A stretch of DNA of 64,000 bases from Nothophaeocryptopus gaeumannii (lineage: Eukaryota; Ascomycota; Dothideomycetes; Mycosphaerellales; Mycosphaerellaceae): NCBI GenBank assembly GCA_031771865.1, contig JASISA010000025.1:1922001-1986000 (forward strand). Direction: 5' to 3'. The first letter of the stretch is position 1; every line of letters starts with the position of its first letter. Below, one piece after another: positions 1-11,059 of the stretch. Both the position numbers and the translations under genes were made by a program. The notes beneath the pieces are model-generated. The model worked only from the letters and a program-made list of their open reading frames with translations. It was not told where the DNA came from and searched no databases.

Positions 1-888
1 GTAGCAACGACACCAACGGCACAGGCAGCGTAGGAGGCAGTCTGAGCGACTTCTTATCCGCGAAAGGAAGATGCGTAGACGACAATCCTTGCAGCGTAAA
101 AGGTAGATCTCTGAGCAACGCCGACTCAGGAGGCGCCATACCGGTCGTCGTCGCCAAGCTCTTAGCAGGCGGCTCCAGAGGTGGGACTTCCACTCTCTGC
201 CGTGTCCTGGGCCTCGAAGTCATTGCAGGCCTCTCCCTCTCCCTCTCCCTCTCCCTCACAGAAGGCGTAGATCTGCTGCTCTTGCTCTTCTCCGGCGTCT
301 GCGGATCAACGTGCATACGCGGTAACCCATTCCTCGCAAACGCATCATCGTACACCTCATTCTTCTTCTCATACACGCTCTCCTCCTGCCCCTCCTCCTC
401 TCCTCCTCCTCCTCCTCCTCCTCCTCCTCCTCCTCCTCTCCGTCCTCTCCAACCTCAACAGGCTGCGGAACCTGCTGCGGCTCCCCAACAGCCTCCTCAA
501 ACCTCTTCCCCTCCGACTCCCCACTCCCACTCCCGCTCCCACCATCACCATCCGTCACCCGATTCAAAAAGTACAGTATAGCCCACTTATTACTCAACAC
601 AGGCTGCGCCAACAATCGGCTATACAGATTCCCAAACTTCACTCCCCTCTCAGCTCCCCCATCCTCCCGGACGAGCTTCCTCTTAATCAAATCCGCCGCC
701 TGATTCACATCATCGACGGGAACACCTTCATTCGCGTCTTTCTCTAGCACTTCTGTGGCTAGATTATTCGCGTCTTCCCAGCGTTGGTCGGCGGTGTCTT
801 CATCTTCGTGGGGTTGTTGCGGTGGGACGAGGCGTTCGAGGAGGGATTGGAGTGCGTTTTCGACGCGTTTTCGTTGGGATTGGGACAT
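1..888 (-). CDS. Gamma-tubulin complex component, GCP3/Spc98 type (5' part, partial)
   Basis: The gene starts at ATG 888 and runs off the left edge. The product would be a subunit of the gamma-tubulin ring complex that nucleates microtubules at spindle pole bodies. The N-terminal part has the family-like stretches AADLIKRKL, FGNLYSRLLAQPVL and KWAILYFL. After an acidic tract, a second frame carries ALLRDLPFTLQGLS and LPPTLPVPLVSLL, which resemble the region just before the conserved Spc97/Spc98 core. The two parts are in different frames: the (GAG)n tract at 381-446 lacks one base near 400/401, so the first frame continues as nonsense to about 256. Either one base is missing (error or mutation), or an intron at 386-453 (GTTGGA...GGGGCAG, 68 nt) removes the tract and restores the frame, although it lacks a clear branch site. 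Family assignment is from recalled sequence patterns. Confidence 0.68.
381..446 (-). repeat. Interrupted (GAG)n trinucleotide tract in GCP3 gene
   Basis: About thirteen uninterrupted GAG codons (read on the minus strand) are followed by an interruption at 400/401, where one base is missing from the triplet register. It encodes a poly-Glu stretch. A second low-complexity run lies at about 231-257, (CTCCCT)n on the plus strand, encoding alternating Arg-Glu in the same gene. Confidence 0.85.
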
Positions 889-1510
889 GTCGTCGTGCGT
901 TCATGGTGTTCCTCGCAGATGTTGTTGTGTTGTGACGCGCATGGTTGGCTGTGACGCGCTTGGGTCTGGCTTTCGAGGTGGGATTGGTTTTGTGTTTTGG
1001 CGGGGAAAACAGAGTTCGAGGGACTCGACATGTGAACGCTTTCAGATTGAAGACAACTTTCAATCGAAAACATGGAATCAAATAGAAAAGTATGAATGAA
1101 GTAGAATAAACGCAGCTGTCATTACTAGCTTTCGGTACTATCGTATCATTTCGCCCATGTTTTGATCTGAGCGCCATGCTTCTTGCAAACTGAAGAAGGC
1201 CGTGCTCGACTTGTCCTCCCACTTCCTTTCTGCCCATTGACTCCGTGTCCCCTGTGCGCGCCCTGTCCAGCGCGCCAATAGTGTCCCGATCAAAAAAAGC
1301 CCAAGTTAACATGTACACGACCGAACTACAAACGTGGTTGGCATCTATTCTCCCTGCCGTGGATGACCGTGGTCCAGCGGCGACGAGATGTTCAAGTATC
1401 TGGATGGCGATTCATTGCCGTGCGTCGTGCTTCCAGATTTCTCATAGGACTCCTAGCTCTTGGGGCATTAGATTGAGACTTGACTTTGACTTCCTCGCTC
1501 GTGGCAAAGC
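889..1510. other. Intergenic: GCP3 promoter and atf1 3' flank
   Basis: About 620 bp between two co-oriented minus-strand genes. I see no further coding signal; the open frames here are not supported by motifs. Confidence 0.6.
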
Positions 1511-3438
1511 TCACCTCCTCTGCATCTGGCCCTGTGGCATCTGGTTCTGTTGCATGCCTGGGCCGCCCTGACCCATGGCCATGCCGTAAGGATTCGCGTA
1601 GTGTTGAGTGTCACCTGCTATTTGTTGCATCGCCATACCGGAAATTCCTTGTGCTTGAGACACGGGACAATCCTTGTGCGCCAACAGTAATGTCTTCAGT
1701 CCGACAATCTCTTCACGCAGCTGAGTAACGGTGGCTGCGAGCGCATCATTCTCAGTGCTGAAGATCTCGACTTTTTGTTGCAGATTAGCCAGCCATTGCT
1801 TCTTGCGTTGACGACACTTGAGCGCGGCAACACTGTTCACATGTCAGTCTCCAAGTCGGACAGTGATCGCACGAAGATGGAACATACCGGTTGCGCTCGA
1901 GAAAGTTCTTGCGCTTTTCCTCGTCTGTCATCTTCTTGTCCTTGTCGCCGCCGTTATCGTCTTCGATGCTACCGTCGTCGTCGTCTTCAGGCTCCTCAGA
2001 AGGCATGCTGTTACGGCCCTTCTTGTTGGCTGGACCCTTGGCTTGTTCTTCGGCTTTCCTCTTTCCGTTGGCGGCACCCTTTCCGGCAGCACCCTTCTTG
2101 CCCCGTATGTTCCTAGCTGAGGCCTTGTTGTCCTCCTCCGAGTATTGATCTGCGCCCTCTGTGGTGCCTGACATGTTACTACCAATGCTTGCCTTTCCGC
2201 CCCTCTGATCTTGCTGCACACCTTGTTGATATCCTTGCCCAGCTTGCTGTTGCTGCATGCCAAAGTTTTGAGCGTTGCGTTGTTGTCCTCCAGCTTGCGC
2301 GAGCATAAACAGGCCGTTCGCGGCGTCGTTGGTCTGGTGAGATCCGAAAGGATCTTGGTTATCTTGTGGCGCGTTGCTGGTCGGGTTATACTGCTTGCTG
2401 TCAAGATCTGGCTGGATGTTCGGATTCTGTTGCGGTTGGGTTGTAGCTGGATTCGATCCAATTGCGTTATATCCGTTGGGCTGCGTCTGTGCTCGCGCGT
2501 GCATGGCAGTGCGGTGGAAGTCAAGCGTACCCGGTGTCGCTCCACCGTTCTGCAGCTGATTGTATAATGCTTGAGAGTTTGGAGATGGCTGCGGGAACAT
2601 AGACCCGCCCCCACCAGGCGTCAAACCAGTGCGAAGCGAGGACTCGTTCGGAGTCGGGAAACTGCCAGCGAAGTGGTGGTCGCTATTAAAGTAGTCGTTG
2701 CTGTTGGTCGGCCCGGTGAGCATAGCCGGACTGAGCGGGCCTGAACGAAGAGAACCGGGCCAGCCGGGCGTACTGCCAGGAAGAAGGGGTGCTGGCGACG
2801 TCAAGCTGGTCACACCTGGAAGCTGCGTCTTGCCAGGAGTCTCGACTGGGTTTCCAAATGCGTTCTCAAATGGGTTCGGCTCTTTCGCCAGTGGATTATG
2901 GGGAACGCCGAAGTAGTCACCGTTTTCTGAGGGTTTAGGTGGTGGTGCGAGAGGCGCATTGGTGGTCGCGGTAGTCGTGGCTTTCGCACCGTTGGCAGCG
3001 TCGGCCTCTTCGGGTTGTTTGATAGTTGGTACTGATGTTTCTGAACGGTCTAAGTCAGCATTGCAATCCTTGCTTGAGCGCTTTTATTGATATGGCGGAG
3101 AATGCTGTTGATCGCATAGCGGTAGTCGCAACGTACCTGACTTTACCTCGTCCGAGTCTGTCGCTTCTTTCCTGAGCGATTCTATTGAGACAGTCAGTCG
3201 CGTTCTTGCGCCATGCGATCGCCAGGGAGGGAAGCAAGTAAGTCATGCGCGCTGAAGCCAAGGAAGATGGATAAGAGCCGACGACTGGTCGCACGACGTG
3301 AGGCGAACGCGACAAGGCTGGCAACGACAACGTACCTTGGGTTTGCACTGAATTGCGGTTTGAGCGAGGCGATGCGGTGTTGCGAGGGCTGTTAGTAACG
3401 GAAGTTGCAGCTCTGGTAGCAACTTGTGCGGAAGCCAT
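1511..3438 (-). CDS. atf1: bZIP transcription factor AtfA/Atf1 (stress-activated)
   Basis: Three exons: 3438-3336, 3049-1888 and 1832-1511, giving about 528 aa. Introns are 3335-3050 (286 nt) and 1887-1833 (55 nt). Exon 2 holds the Aft1-type regions: a segment with PKPSENGDYFGVPHNPLAKE, then LPGVTSLTSPAPLLPGSTP and SGPLSPAMLTGPT. The bZIP basic region is split by intron 2 inside the Arg codon of ERNR/VAALKCRQRKKQW, and a leucine zipper (LQQKVE...LREEIVGLKTLL) follows. The family acts downstream of the Hog1/Sty1 (SakA) MAP kinase in osmotic and oxidative stress, conidial resistance and development, binding CRE sites (TGACGT). The start is at MASAQV, because this Met begins the exon that splices in frame to QTQDRSETSVP. 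The long first intron is inferred; its acceptor could be refined. The C-terminus is Gln/Met/Gly-rich. Confidence 0.93.
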
Positions 3439-4101
3439 GTTCAATGTTGCGGATGCTGGATGATGCAGATGGCCTGTGGCCTATGATGCAATGGGTGATC
3501 CTGATCCTGAGAGCAACCTCGAAGCTTATTGCTCTCCCTCCTCTTCACAATCTCAAGCCACGTCCACTTCGACCTGGATGTTTCAACTGAAACGAACTGT
3601 GCGAATGCGTTGTCAGCTCCTGCGCTACGTGTGGCATCAACATGGATGGCGTTCAAGAGGCGCTGAGGATGTGCATGCCGACGCGCCCAAGCTTGAGCCC
3701 GGGAACACCACGACTGCTCGCTCCTTTTCAACATTGTCCGGTGGCGACGAGCCTTCGCAACTGCGCCGACATCTACACGACGCCGGCGCGCTCTTCGAAG
3801 CCATTCTCAAATGACGATACTGCAAGACGTACCTTTGGAGATGAACGAAGCTCGGTTCTGATGCCTGCGATGCTGGGTTGATCTCTTGGTGGATGTCTGG
3901 TTGGTGGGTGACGTAGAGAAGGCCACCGGTCGCAACAGCCAGGCTGCAATCTTCTGCGTCTGGCACCCTCGGTGAATGTCGAGAATGCTGTGTAGAGCAG
4001 TACCGCCTTCACAATCTTCGTTTCTGGTACAACGTGACTTGTGGGCTCTGCGATATCGTCAATGCGCTGAGAGAATGGGGATGACGAAGTGTCGCTGAGA
4101 G

Positions 4102-4108
4102 TGACGTC
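4102..4108 (+). promoter_or_regulatory. CRE-like site TGACGTC upstream of atf1
   Basis: TGACGTC lies about 660 bp upstream of the atf1 start codon and 24 bp from the inverted repeat. Atf1/CREB-type bZIP proteins bind TGACGT cores, so autoregulation is possible. A 7-mer occurs by chance about every 8 kb when both strands are counted, so this is only suggestive. Confidence 0.3.
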
Positions 4109-4131
4109 GACAGCAGCAGGCAAGCCCTCGC

Positions 4132-4172
4132 CCTTTAAAGTGAGGAGATTTCAAAGCTCCTCACTTTAAAGG
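4132..4172. repeat. Perfect 16-bp inverted repeat with 9-nt spacer
   Basis: The arm CCTTTAAAGTGAGGAG at 4132-4147 is followed by a 9-nt spacer (4148-4156) and its exact reverse complement at 4157-4172. Each arm also contains the small palindrome CTTTAAAG. It sits in the atf1 upstream region and could form a strong hairpin in DNA or in a leader RNA from either strand. Confidence 0.9.
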
Positions 4173-6087
4173 CTTACTTGGCGATGGGCCGTGCGTTCCT
4201 AAGCTCGCCACACCTGCTGCACCTGGCCGCGTCTCACTCTCCGGCTCATCTGGCGATCGACACCTCGACGAGCATTCTCCATTCTCCTTGTACCTCCATA
4301 CCCTTCTCGTCCTGTCCACTACCGTACTCGAGCGCAGTGTGCTCGAAGCCTTCCAGCACTCTTTGTCTTCACATTCATGATATTGACCAGGCGACGTCTT
4401 TACAGAGCAACAGGAGAAAGAAACGAATGGAAGCCACGTGATGCCGCCAGATCGAGATTGCTTCCGCGTCCCGATCGCCAATTGGAATCTTGGCCCGCGT
4501 GTCGCATTCTGCCAAACATCGGACCTCGAAGATACCTTCAACCCAAGCCAAGCTCTTCCATTCTTCTGGTCAATCACTACCTTTCGGTCCTCAGTTCTCT
4601 GTCAACAAGCATCCGACCGGGACGCGAACAGCATGGATTCCTGTTGTTCACTTCACAATCTCCGACTTATCGCCATAATCCGAAAAGGCAGGTCAACAAA
4701 CTTTCGCCTAATGCACAGAGGTCGGACCTAGTTCCTCACAACAGACCGCACCGTACCACCCTCACGCTATCATTGCTCAATTGGACTGCGGCTCTTCCTG
4801 CAGCCATGGTATTCGTGTCGCTTCTCATTCGTTGTACCTTTCCAAATGTCCATCTTGCCTCACACTTATCATTGTTATCCCTGCCTGTTGTTAGCAATAG
4901 GAACACCGAGACGGTGCGCTCGAGGAAACGGCAGAAGCACGGACTACTTCAATGATCAATCTGCTTCAGAAGACATGGTTGCCTACGTGCTTCCATTTCC
5001 GCAGAGACAATTACCCCCTGTCGCAAGCTCATATTCGAGCAGAACAAAACTCATCAAGCACCGCAAGCTTGTTTAAGGACATGCGCGGCTCCGCATTCTC
5101 ACTCAGGACCCAACACGACTTCGAAAGGGAGCGGTGTCCTTCGTCATCCTTCATCAAAGCTCAGCCCTCTTGTGTACAATTTGCACCTGCATGCGAACAA
5201 GCTGACATTCACACGGACACACCCCCGTGCCATGTCTTCCACATCGTATGCAGAGCAACCATATGCAACAATGGCTCCTGTTTCGAAGTATGCTTATCAC
5301 AAAGGTATGCGCTGAGAACGAGTCTTCTGTAAGGCGATTTGGGTCCATATACCCACCGCGAGCTGCCTGAATAACCTAGCATGATTCTACTCTGCATTCT
5401 GCGCCGGCGTACAGAAGACAGACAATGTTCTCTCAGGCTTCCTTGGAGCTCGCACCGCTGTCGTGCTCCTCTGAGAGGTTGAACCGCTCACAACATAGTA
5501 TAGAAGCAGGTGAGGTTGAAATTGAACTTCGCTCAACGTCGTGTTCTATGTCATCAGAGCGCTCCCTCTGCTGTATGGAACACGGTCGAACTCCGCCTAT
5601 CTACCCCAAGTATATTCGCCGTTCCTATCTCTGTTTTCAAGGGTTTGCTAGACGTTTTTCTTCGGGGTCAGTCTAACCTTCCGCAGCTGCCGTGGACCCT
5701 TCGCGTCGTCTTGCCGATATCTCAGTGCTCTCCCGAGGGGGTGTTGATATGAGATGAGTTCACATTACTCCATAATTCCGTAGTAGAGTGTTCCAGAGTG
5801 TCGAAACATCAATTTCGATGCGCATCGCATATGTCAAGTAGTAAGGCAGTGCATACATTCTTGAAAGAATGTCTGTGCATAACATGAACTGACATGTGAT
5901 CTTTTATCGGCATTTGGTGGGGCAAGTGACATCGCAGCCCAACTTCCGTGACTCGGAACAATTTCCTTGACATTCGCAACATTGCACTTTACTCGACATA
6001 TCTAACATCACCTACCACTCGTGAGTCTGAACCGCACGGTCTTGACCTAAAAGCGGCTTTGGTATATCGAATCTGCGAAACAGCGCT

Positions 6088-6807
6088 ATGGCGAAAGGTG
6101 GGGAGAACAGCAAGAAGGTTGCGGGGAATGCAAAGAAAGCAGAGGCAGCGGCGCAAAAGAAGGCAGTAGAGGATCATAAGAAAACCGCGGAAGAGGAAAA
6201 GCAATGGTCAAAGGGCTCAAAGGACAACAGCAAAGCGTGCGTATACGTATAGTCGTGCGAGTCAAGACATGCTTGGTGGTGAGCTGACAAGAGGATGAAT
6301 AGCGCGGCGGCGGCAGACAAACAAGCAGAGGCAGCCCGTAAGAAGGCCGAAAAAGATGCTCTCTTAGCAGAAGAAGAAGCCTCCCTCCCCACCAAAGGCG
6401 GCAAAGGGAAAGCCGCCCCCGCCAAAAAATCCAAAGGCCTTGACCTCTCCGGTCTAGACATGCCCTCCTCCAAGAAAGAACTCTCCGCCCTCAACGCTAC
6501 CGGCATCGACAACGCGCTCGACGCCCTCTCTCTCACCCGCGAGGAGAAAGAGAATATCGACCGACATCCCGAGCGACGTTTCAAAGCCGCATATGCCGCG
6601 TACGAGGAGAGGAGATTGGATGAGATGAAGGATGAGAAGGGGCTGAGGAGGAATCAGAAGATTGAGCAGATCAGAAAGGAGTTTGAGAAACATCCGGATA
6701 ATCCATTTAATCAGGTGGCGGGGAGTTATAATATGAGTAAGGAGGAGATAAAGGAGCTGAGGGAGAGTGAGAAGGCGAAGAAGGAGGCGATGTTGAGTGG
6801 GAAGTGA
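6088..6807 (+). CDS. CCDC124/Oxs1-family ribosome-associated coiled-coil protein
   Basis: Two exons, 6088-6236 and 6303-6807, with a 66-nt intron (6237-6302), giving 217 aa, close to human CCDC124 (about 223 aa). The start is MAKGGENSKK. The N-terminal half is a Lys/Ala/Glu-rich coiled coil (AEAARKKAEKDALLAEEEA). The C-terminal DUF1014-like part has GIDNALDALSL, HPERRFKAAYAAYEERRL and KEFEKHPDNPFNQV. Members bind inactive or recycling 80S ribosomes (CCDC124/Lso2), and fission yeast Oxs1 takes part in the oxidative stress response. Being opposite atf1 may be coincidental, though both families are stress-linked. Confidence 0.9.
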
Positions 6808-7499
6808 GGGTAGCAGTAAGAGCTTGATATGAAGTAAGAGGATAAGACATGTGGAGGACGTTCTCAAGGGATGTCACATGCGCATAGCGGCATAGGAGCG
6901 TCTGTGGTGCATAACTAAAGGATAGCAGCCAAGACGCCTAGTCTTGACTATCAGCGTCTGGCTCAGCATGGCAAAAGCGCCGTCGTGTCAATTCACGACT
7001 AGCTGGCTCATAGCATCACCACGGCCGCCAATATCCCGCAGCCCGCTCATCCAGCATTCTTTGTACACGCTTGGGTTTGCACTCTTGACTGATGGATCTA
7101 GCTGACACGTAGTGACACGTGCAATACACCGAGCCGAGAGAGCGCGGTCTGGCATGATGCACTTGCCGGGACCTGTGCAGAACGCACACCACAGTAGCTA
7201 ATGCGACATGATCTAACTGATAGACTGATCGAAGTCAAGTGACGGCGAGCACAACGTACTTTCCAACGCTTATGTTCGGACGGGTGCCACTTTAGCTCGA
7301 CAGAAAACGCCTCATCCTCTCTCAACGCACCAAGAACACCACCTCTCCCGGGACACCACCACCAACTCGTTCTGACGAGCCGTCAGTGAACCACCTGCTG
7401 CCCGGCAGTAAACATCATCACGGCTCATGCACTTGAGGTATTGTCATCTGCCGGGAGCTTAATTAGGCAAAGCGCAGCGAACCCAATGTACTTTTTCGC
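6808..7499. other. Intergenic, no gene seen
   Basis: About 690 bp after the CCDC124-like gene. No supported coding sequence or RNA gene was found. Confidence 0.5.
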
Positions 7500-9190
7500 C
7501 TGTTGACCCAGAACGCGGCAATGCTCTTGACGACATTGTGAACCATACTGAGTACGAGTTTACAACGACCCACACGTACTCGAGGTACTCGCCATATGGA
7601 GATGCGGACGATGACTGATCCGAGCCCACGGCGATTCAGAATTCGGCTCCATTATCCGCTACATATGTTGAGAAACTTCCTGGCGTGGAAGCCGGGCGAC
7701 GTCGGGAACGACCGATCGAGGACGAAGCACCGAAGCCGAAGAGGAAGAAGAGGGAGCAGCACTACAAGAAGACGCCCAAGAAATCGTTAACGGCAATGGA
7801 TTACTACGACCCGGGGCATCTGGCAGCTACGTAAAACTCACCAAACGACGCCAACGGTGTTCTTTCATGCCCGCATGAGGGTTGTGATGACACCTTTCCA
7901 CGTGAGCTGAAACGCTTCGATCACGTCGCGATACATCACAAGACGCACCTGTTCTGGTTATCCGCAGATGGTGAAAAGTGTCCAAAGTGTTTTCGAACGA
8001 CAAATGCAGAGGGTTTCATATCATTCGACAGCAGATCAAGGAGGATCTGTCATTATTGCAGAACAGAGTTGGACCTCTGAACCCGAGAGGTGGAGGAGGT
8101 GGGATTGGATGCTGCTATCCAGGAAAGAGTGACCATTCAACAAGCGGACGGGGGTGTACTGTCGAGACGTGGAACGATGGATTGAACAAGGCTACACATA
8201 CAGAATGCTTTGTCTGGAGACACAGCGCTGGCGTGAGATGTACGACTTGAGACTTGTCACCCGATATCTCAAACGGCTAGAGGACGCGGAGTTCCGACGC
8301 TTGACCAAAGTCGATCTGAAGGTGAGAAAATAGTCCGAAGTGCTGAGAACTGACCGAAAACTTCGCAAACAGAAAGCATGGAACAAAGTACGTGTACACG
8401 CTCTAGCTGGATCCTTCAAGCGCCGACTGCTCACTGGGGAGTCACACGATCTCCCGCCGGATAGAATCCTGGCAGCTCTACTCGACGCGATGCATCCAGA
8501 CTTGTAGAATTTATGGAAAGGTTCTTGGATCGCGTCGAAGATTGAAACATTTGCTTCAAGTGACCGGACCGATCTCACCCTGGACGATGATACGCCCCAC
8601 AGCAGCCGATCCTGCTTGTAAGCGAGGACTTCAAAAAGGTCACAAAGCGCCCGAGGGATCATCGTGAAGGAGATATTTCGCGAAGGGTGTCTGAAGGGTT
8701 GGGGAGCCACGACGCAGAAGTCACGGCGGCAACGTCTTATTCAGACAAAAGATCCACGAGAGGAGACCGATTCCGACAACTTCTCATAAGGAGAGCCATC
8801 ATCAAGCAACCCGCAAGACACAGGAGCCTTCACACTCTGAGACGATGACGATGCTTACGAAATCGCCTCCCGTATGTACTGCTCAATGAGGAGAAAGGAG
8901 ATGCCTTTGAAGTGCGTGTTGTTGCAAGGAGTATTTAGTGCGGCGCAAGTGAATCATTCTCAGCTTGTCCGGTGCTCTGGTTGGACGTTCAGGGCGAGTT
9001 CGAGGAGCAGTCCATGTTCTCGTTGCACACGCCATATCCAGACAGCTGTAGCGGCGCGACCATATCGTAGATGCAAAGTATCTGCCGCGGATCACAGAGA
9101 TTGCATTGAAGATTCACTTGCTACGTTTGCAAGACCCTGCGTTTAGCAAATGCTTCTTCGCTTGGCGCCGAGACAATCATGTGCTCCGCG
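7500..9190 (+). pseudogene. Decayed zinc-finger-like gene
   Basis: One plus-strand frame from about 7500 reads as protein-like sequence: GNALDDIVNHTEYEF, then EDEAPKPKRKKREQHYKK, then a C2H2-like unit CPHEGCDDTFPRELKRFDH, then CPKC...CHYC cysteine pairs. In-frame stops occur after ADDD, GHLAAT and CRTELDL. The reading then shifts by one base at a GGGGG run near 8155 and continues as RDVERWIEQGYTYRML...LTKVDLK. A probable intron (about 8322-8372) leads to KAWNKVRVHALAG...LLDAMHPDL, with a stop at 8506. Further protein-like fragments (RRDHIVDAKYLPRITEIAL) lie at about 9050-9190. No known family was recognised. Some stops might fall in unrecognised introns, so a living multi-exon gene is not excluded. 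Confidence 0.5.
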
Positions 9191-9588
9191 GAACAGGCTC
9201 TGCGAGTAGATGAAGGATGTGTTCAAGAACAATCGTGAATACATGTGTTAGTTCCTTGTGGTGAGCCTGAAGGTGGAGTTTGCTAATATCAATGCACGTA
9301 TAGCATTATATGCCAGTAAGTATCCCTCAATTTTGGTTTCTCTTCTCTAATCTTCTTTTGTACTTCCCAAATTCGTGCATACCGCACATGTATGCCACAC
9401 ACATGCTCCGCGCTTGACACATGCAAACCGCTCATGCATGTGCTTCTATACCAGCGCGAGGTCAATATGCTATACTCACATGAAATGACCAACGCGGTCA
9501 CCTATACCTCTTCTTCGTCTGCTATTGTCCGCTCTTGTTATTGTCATCAACGACATCTTCATCGCAACCACCCTTGACAATAGCAACA
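9191..9588. other. Intergenic, upstream of unknown gene 1
   Basis: About 400 bp, pyrimidine-rich near 9330-9360; it probably contains the promoter and leader of the gene starting at 9589. Confidence 0.5.
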
Positions 9589-11059
9589 ATGGACTACGTC
9601 GATGAACAAGACCAACTCTATCGCGACATCTTCTCCATCGTCGGTGTCACACCCACCAAGGACAATGGCCACAATGACCTCTCAATCACCGATGAAGACG
9701 TGCGTCGAAAAACGATTCACGTCTCATTTACCCTTGGGCAGATGGCCGAGGACCTGCGCCGCCAAGTGATGCTTGAAACTGGATACCCTTCGCTTCCCGA
9801 GTCTGAAGCATCGGATAGTGAAGATGAATACGAGGGCGAAGAGACCCTCAGTAGGCCACTGCCAGCTCTCGATATCTTCAACCATGAGGGTCGTTGTAAT
9901 ACCCTCCTTTCCCAAATCGAACGTAACATCGACGAACTGGGAGAGAAACGCAAGTCCGTCGACCTTCCTCCTGATTTGAGCAACATCCGGCCCCTCCTGC
10001 CTCGAAGTGGAGCTTCAACGGAGCTGCTCCAGGAACTGAAAGAAGACCTTGCTCGCGAGAGCCAATCTGGTGACCTCAACTCCCACATTCCTGCGAGAGA
10101 ACGACCGCAGGATGAAAGCGATGAACGGGACGTTCTGGGACGGAGACCAGCCAAGATTCGCAAGAGTGGACAATTCATGGAGCTGAAGCAACGGATTGAT
10201 GAAGACGTCCTAGCTTTTCGGGATGTGAAGGGGCGTGTTGCTGTGCAGCTCAAAAAGTCGTCGGCCGAGCTCCAGGAGATGGTTGAGGCGAGGCTCAGCG
10301 ATGAGGTTGTAGTTGAGGAAGAGGAGGCCCCTGGAGGGAAGAGAATGACATTAATTTTCCTCGAGCCCTTGCCAGTGGAACTGGATGAGAAGCAGAGAAC
10401 AGAATCGATGCAGGACGACACCGCGCTTCCTCCAGCTGAGAAGACCAGCAAGATGCCCTCATTGATGCGACCCAGAAAGGCATCCCGGATTCGAAGCAGC
10501 GCTTTTGCGAGTAAGACGAAGAATTTCTTAAGGAAATCGGTGACCTCGATTGGGTCAGGGAAATCCTCAAGCAGCAGAGGCTCCGATCCAGAGCAGGTAC
10601 CATTCGAAACACAAGAGACCACAGCGGGACGCCTCGTCAAGAAGGCTATAACATTCTTTATCCCGAGTGACACGTGTCGACCAGCATACACCCCAAGAGA
10701 AGAATCGAGCGGAAGAGCATCCCAAAGCTAATCTCCACTATGCTCAATCCACGTCACCAGTCGAAGACTCTCACAGGCGGCCGTGGAGTTCGACCTGGAG
10801 AACAAAGAAGTTCAGAAGACGAGCTTTGATTCCAGATCCTCGAGAATGCAAGCGGCCTGTGATGATTGGCCCCACGAAGACTTCGACATCTCTCGAAAGC
10901 CGGTTCTTGTGGGACACTGCAAAGCCAAAGAGGACTTTACAGCTACCAACCAAGATCCCTCGCCCGATTCTCAAGCTGCGGCGTCTGGTGATGGAACGAA
11001 AGGCTTATCGACTAAGCCATGCGGATCTATCCCGTCTGCCATCCATCAACCAGCATTAA
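9589..11059 (+). CDS. Unknown low-complexity protein 1
   Basis: Two exons, 9589-10666 and 10761-11059, about 458 aa. The start MDYVDEQDQ is the first ATG after a leader. The intron 10667-10760 (GTGACA, branch GCTAATC, acceptor ACCAG) is inferred: it avoids a stop and joins FFIPIEDSHRRPW. The protein is highly charged, with an acidic patch (SEASDSEDEYEGEE), helical Glu/Lys segments around residues 105-240 and a basic Ser-rich stretch (SKTKNFLRKSVTSIGSGKS). Near its end, ESRFLWDTAKPK resembles GKSFLWDKTAPP in the protein encoded at 17442, so the two may be distant paralogues. No known domain was recognised. Confidence 0.65.

Larger units (their letters stand above)
3439..6087. other. Long divergent intergenic region atf1 / CCDC124-like gene
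   Basis: 2.65 kb between divergent starts. Open frames here have no recognisable domain and no consistent coding pattern. It probably holds long 5' leaders and regulatory DNA for atf1. A perfect 16-bp inverted repeat and a CRE-like site lie near 4.1 kb (listed separately). Confidence 0.5.

Noticed and set aside
256..380. Arg/Met-rich tail of the GCP3 frame after the Glu tract
   Set aside because: It is a frame error: the other frame carries the conserved ALLRDLPFTLQGLS region.
2211..2567. Plus-strand frames opposite atf1
   Set aside because: Hydrophobic shadow translations of Gln/Asn-rich coding DNA.
4377..4955. 192-codon plus-strand frame between atf1 and the CCDC124-like gene
   Set aside because: No domain, several overlapping frames of similar size, composition like leader DNA.
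9717..10691. 324-codon minus-strand frame
   Set aside because: Antisense to unknown gene 1; Ser/Arg-rich shadow translation without motifs.
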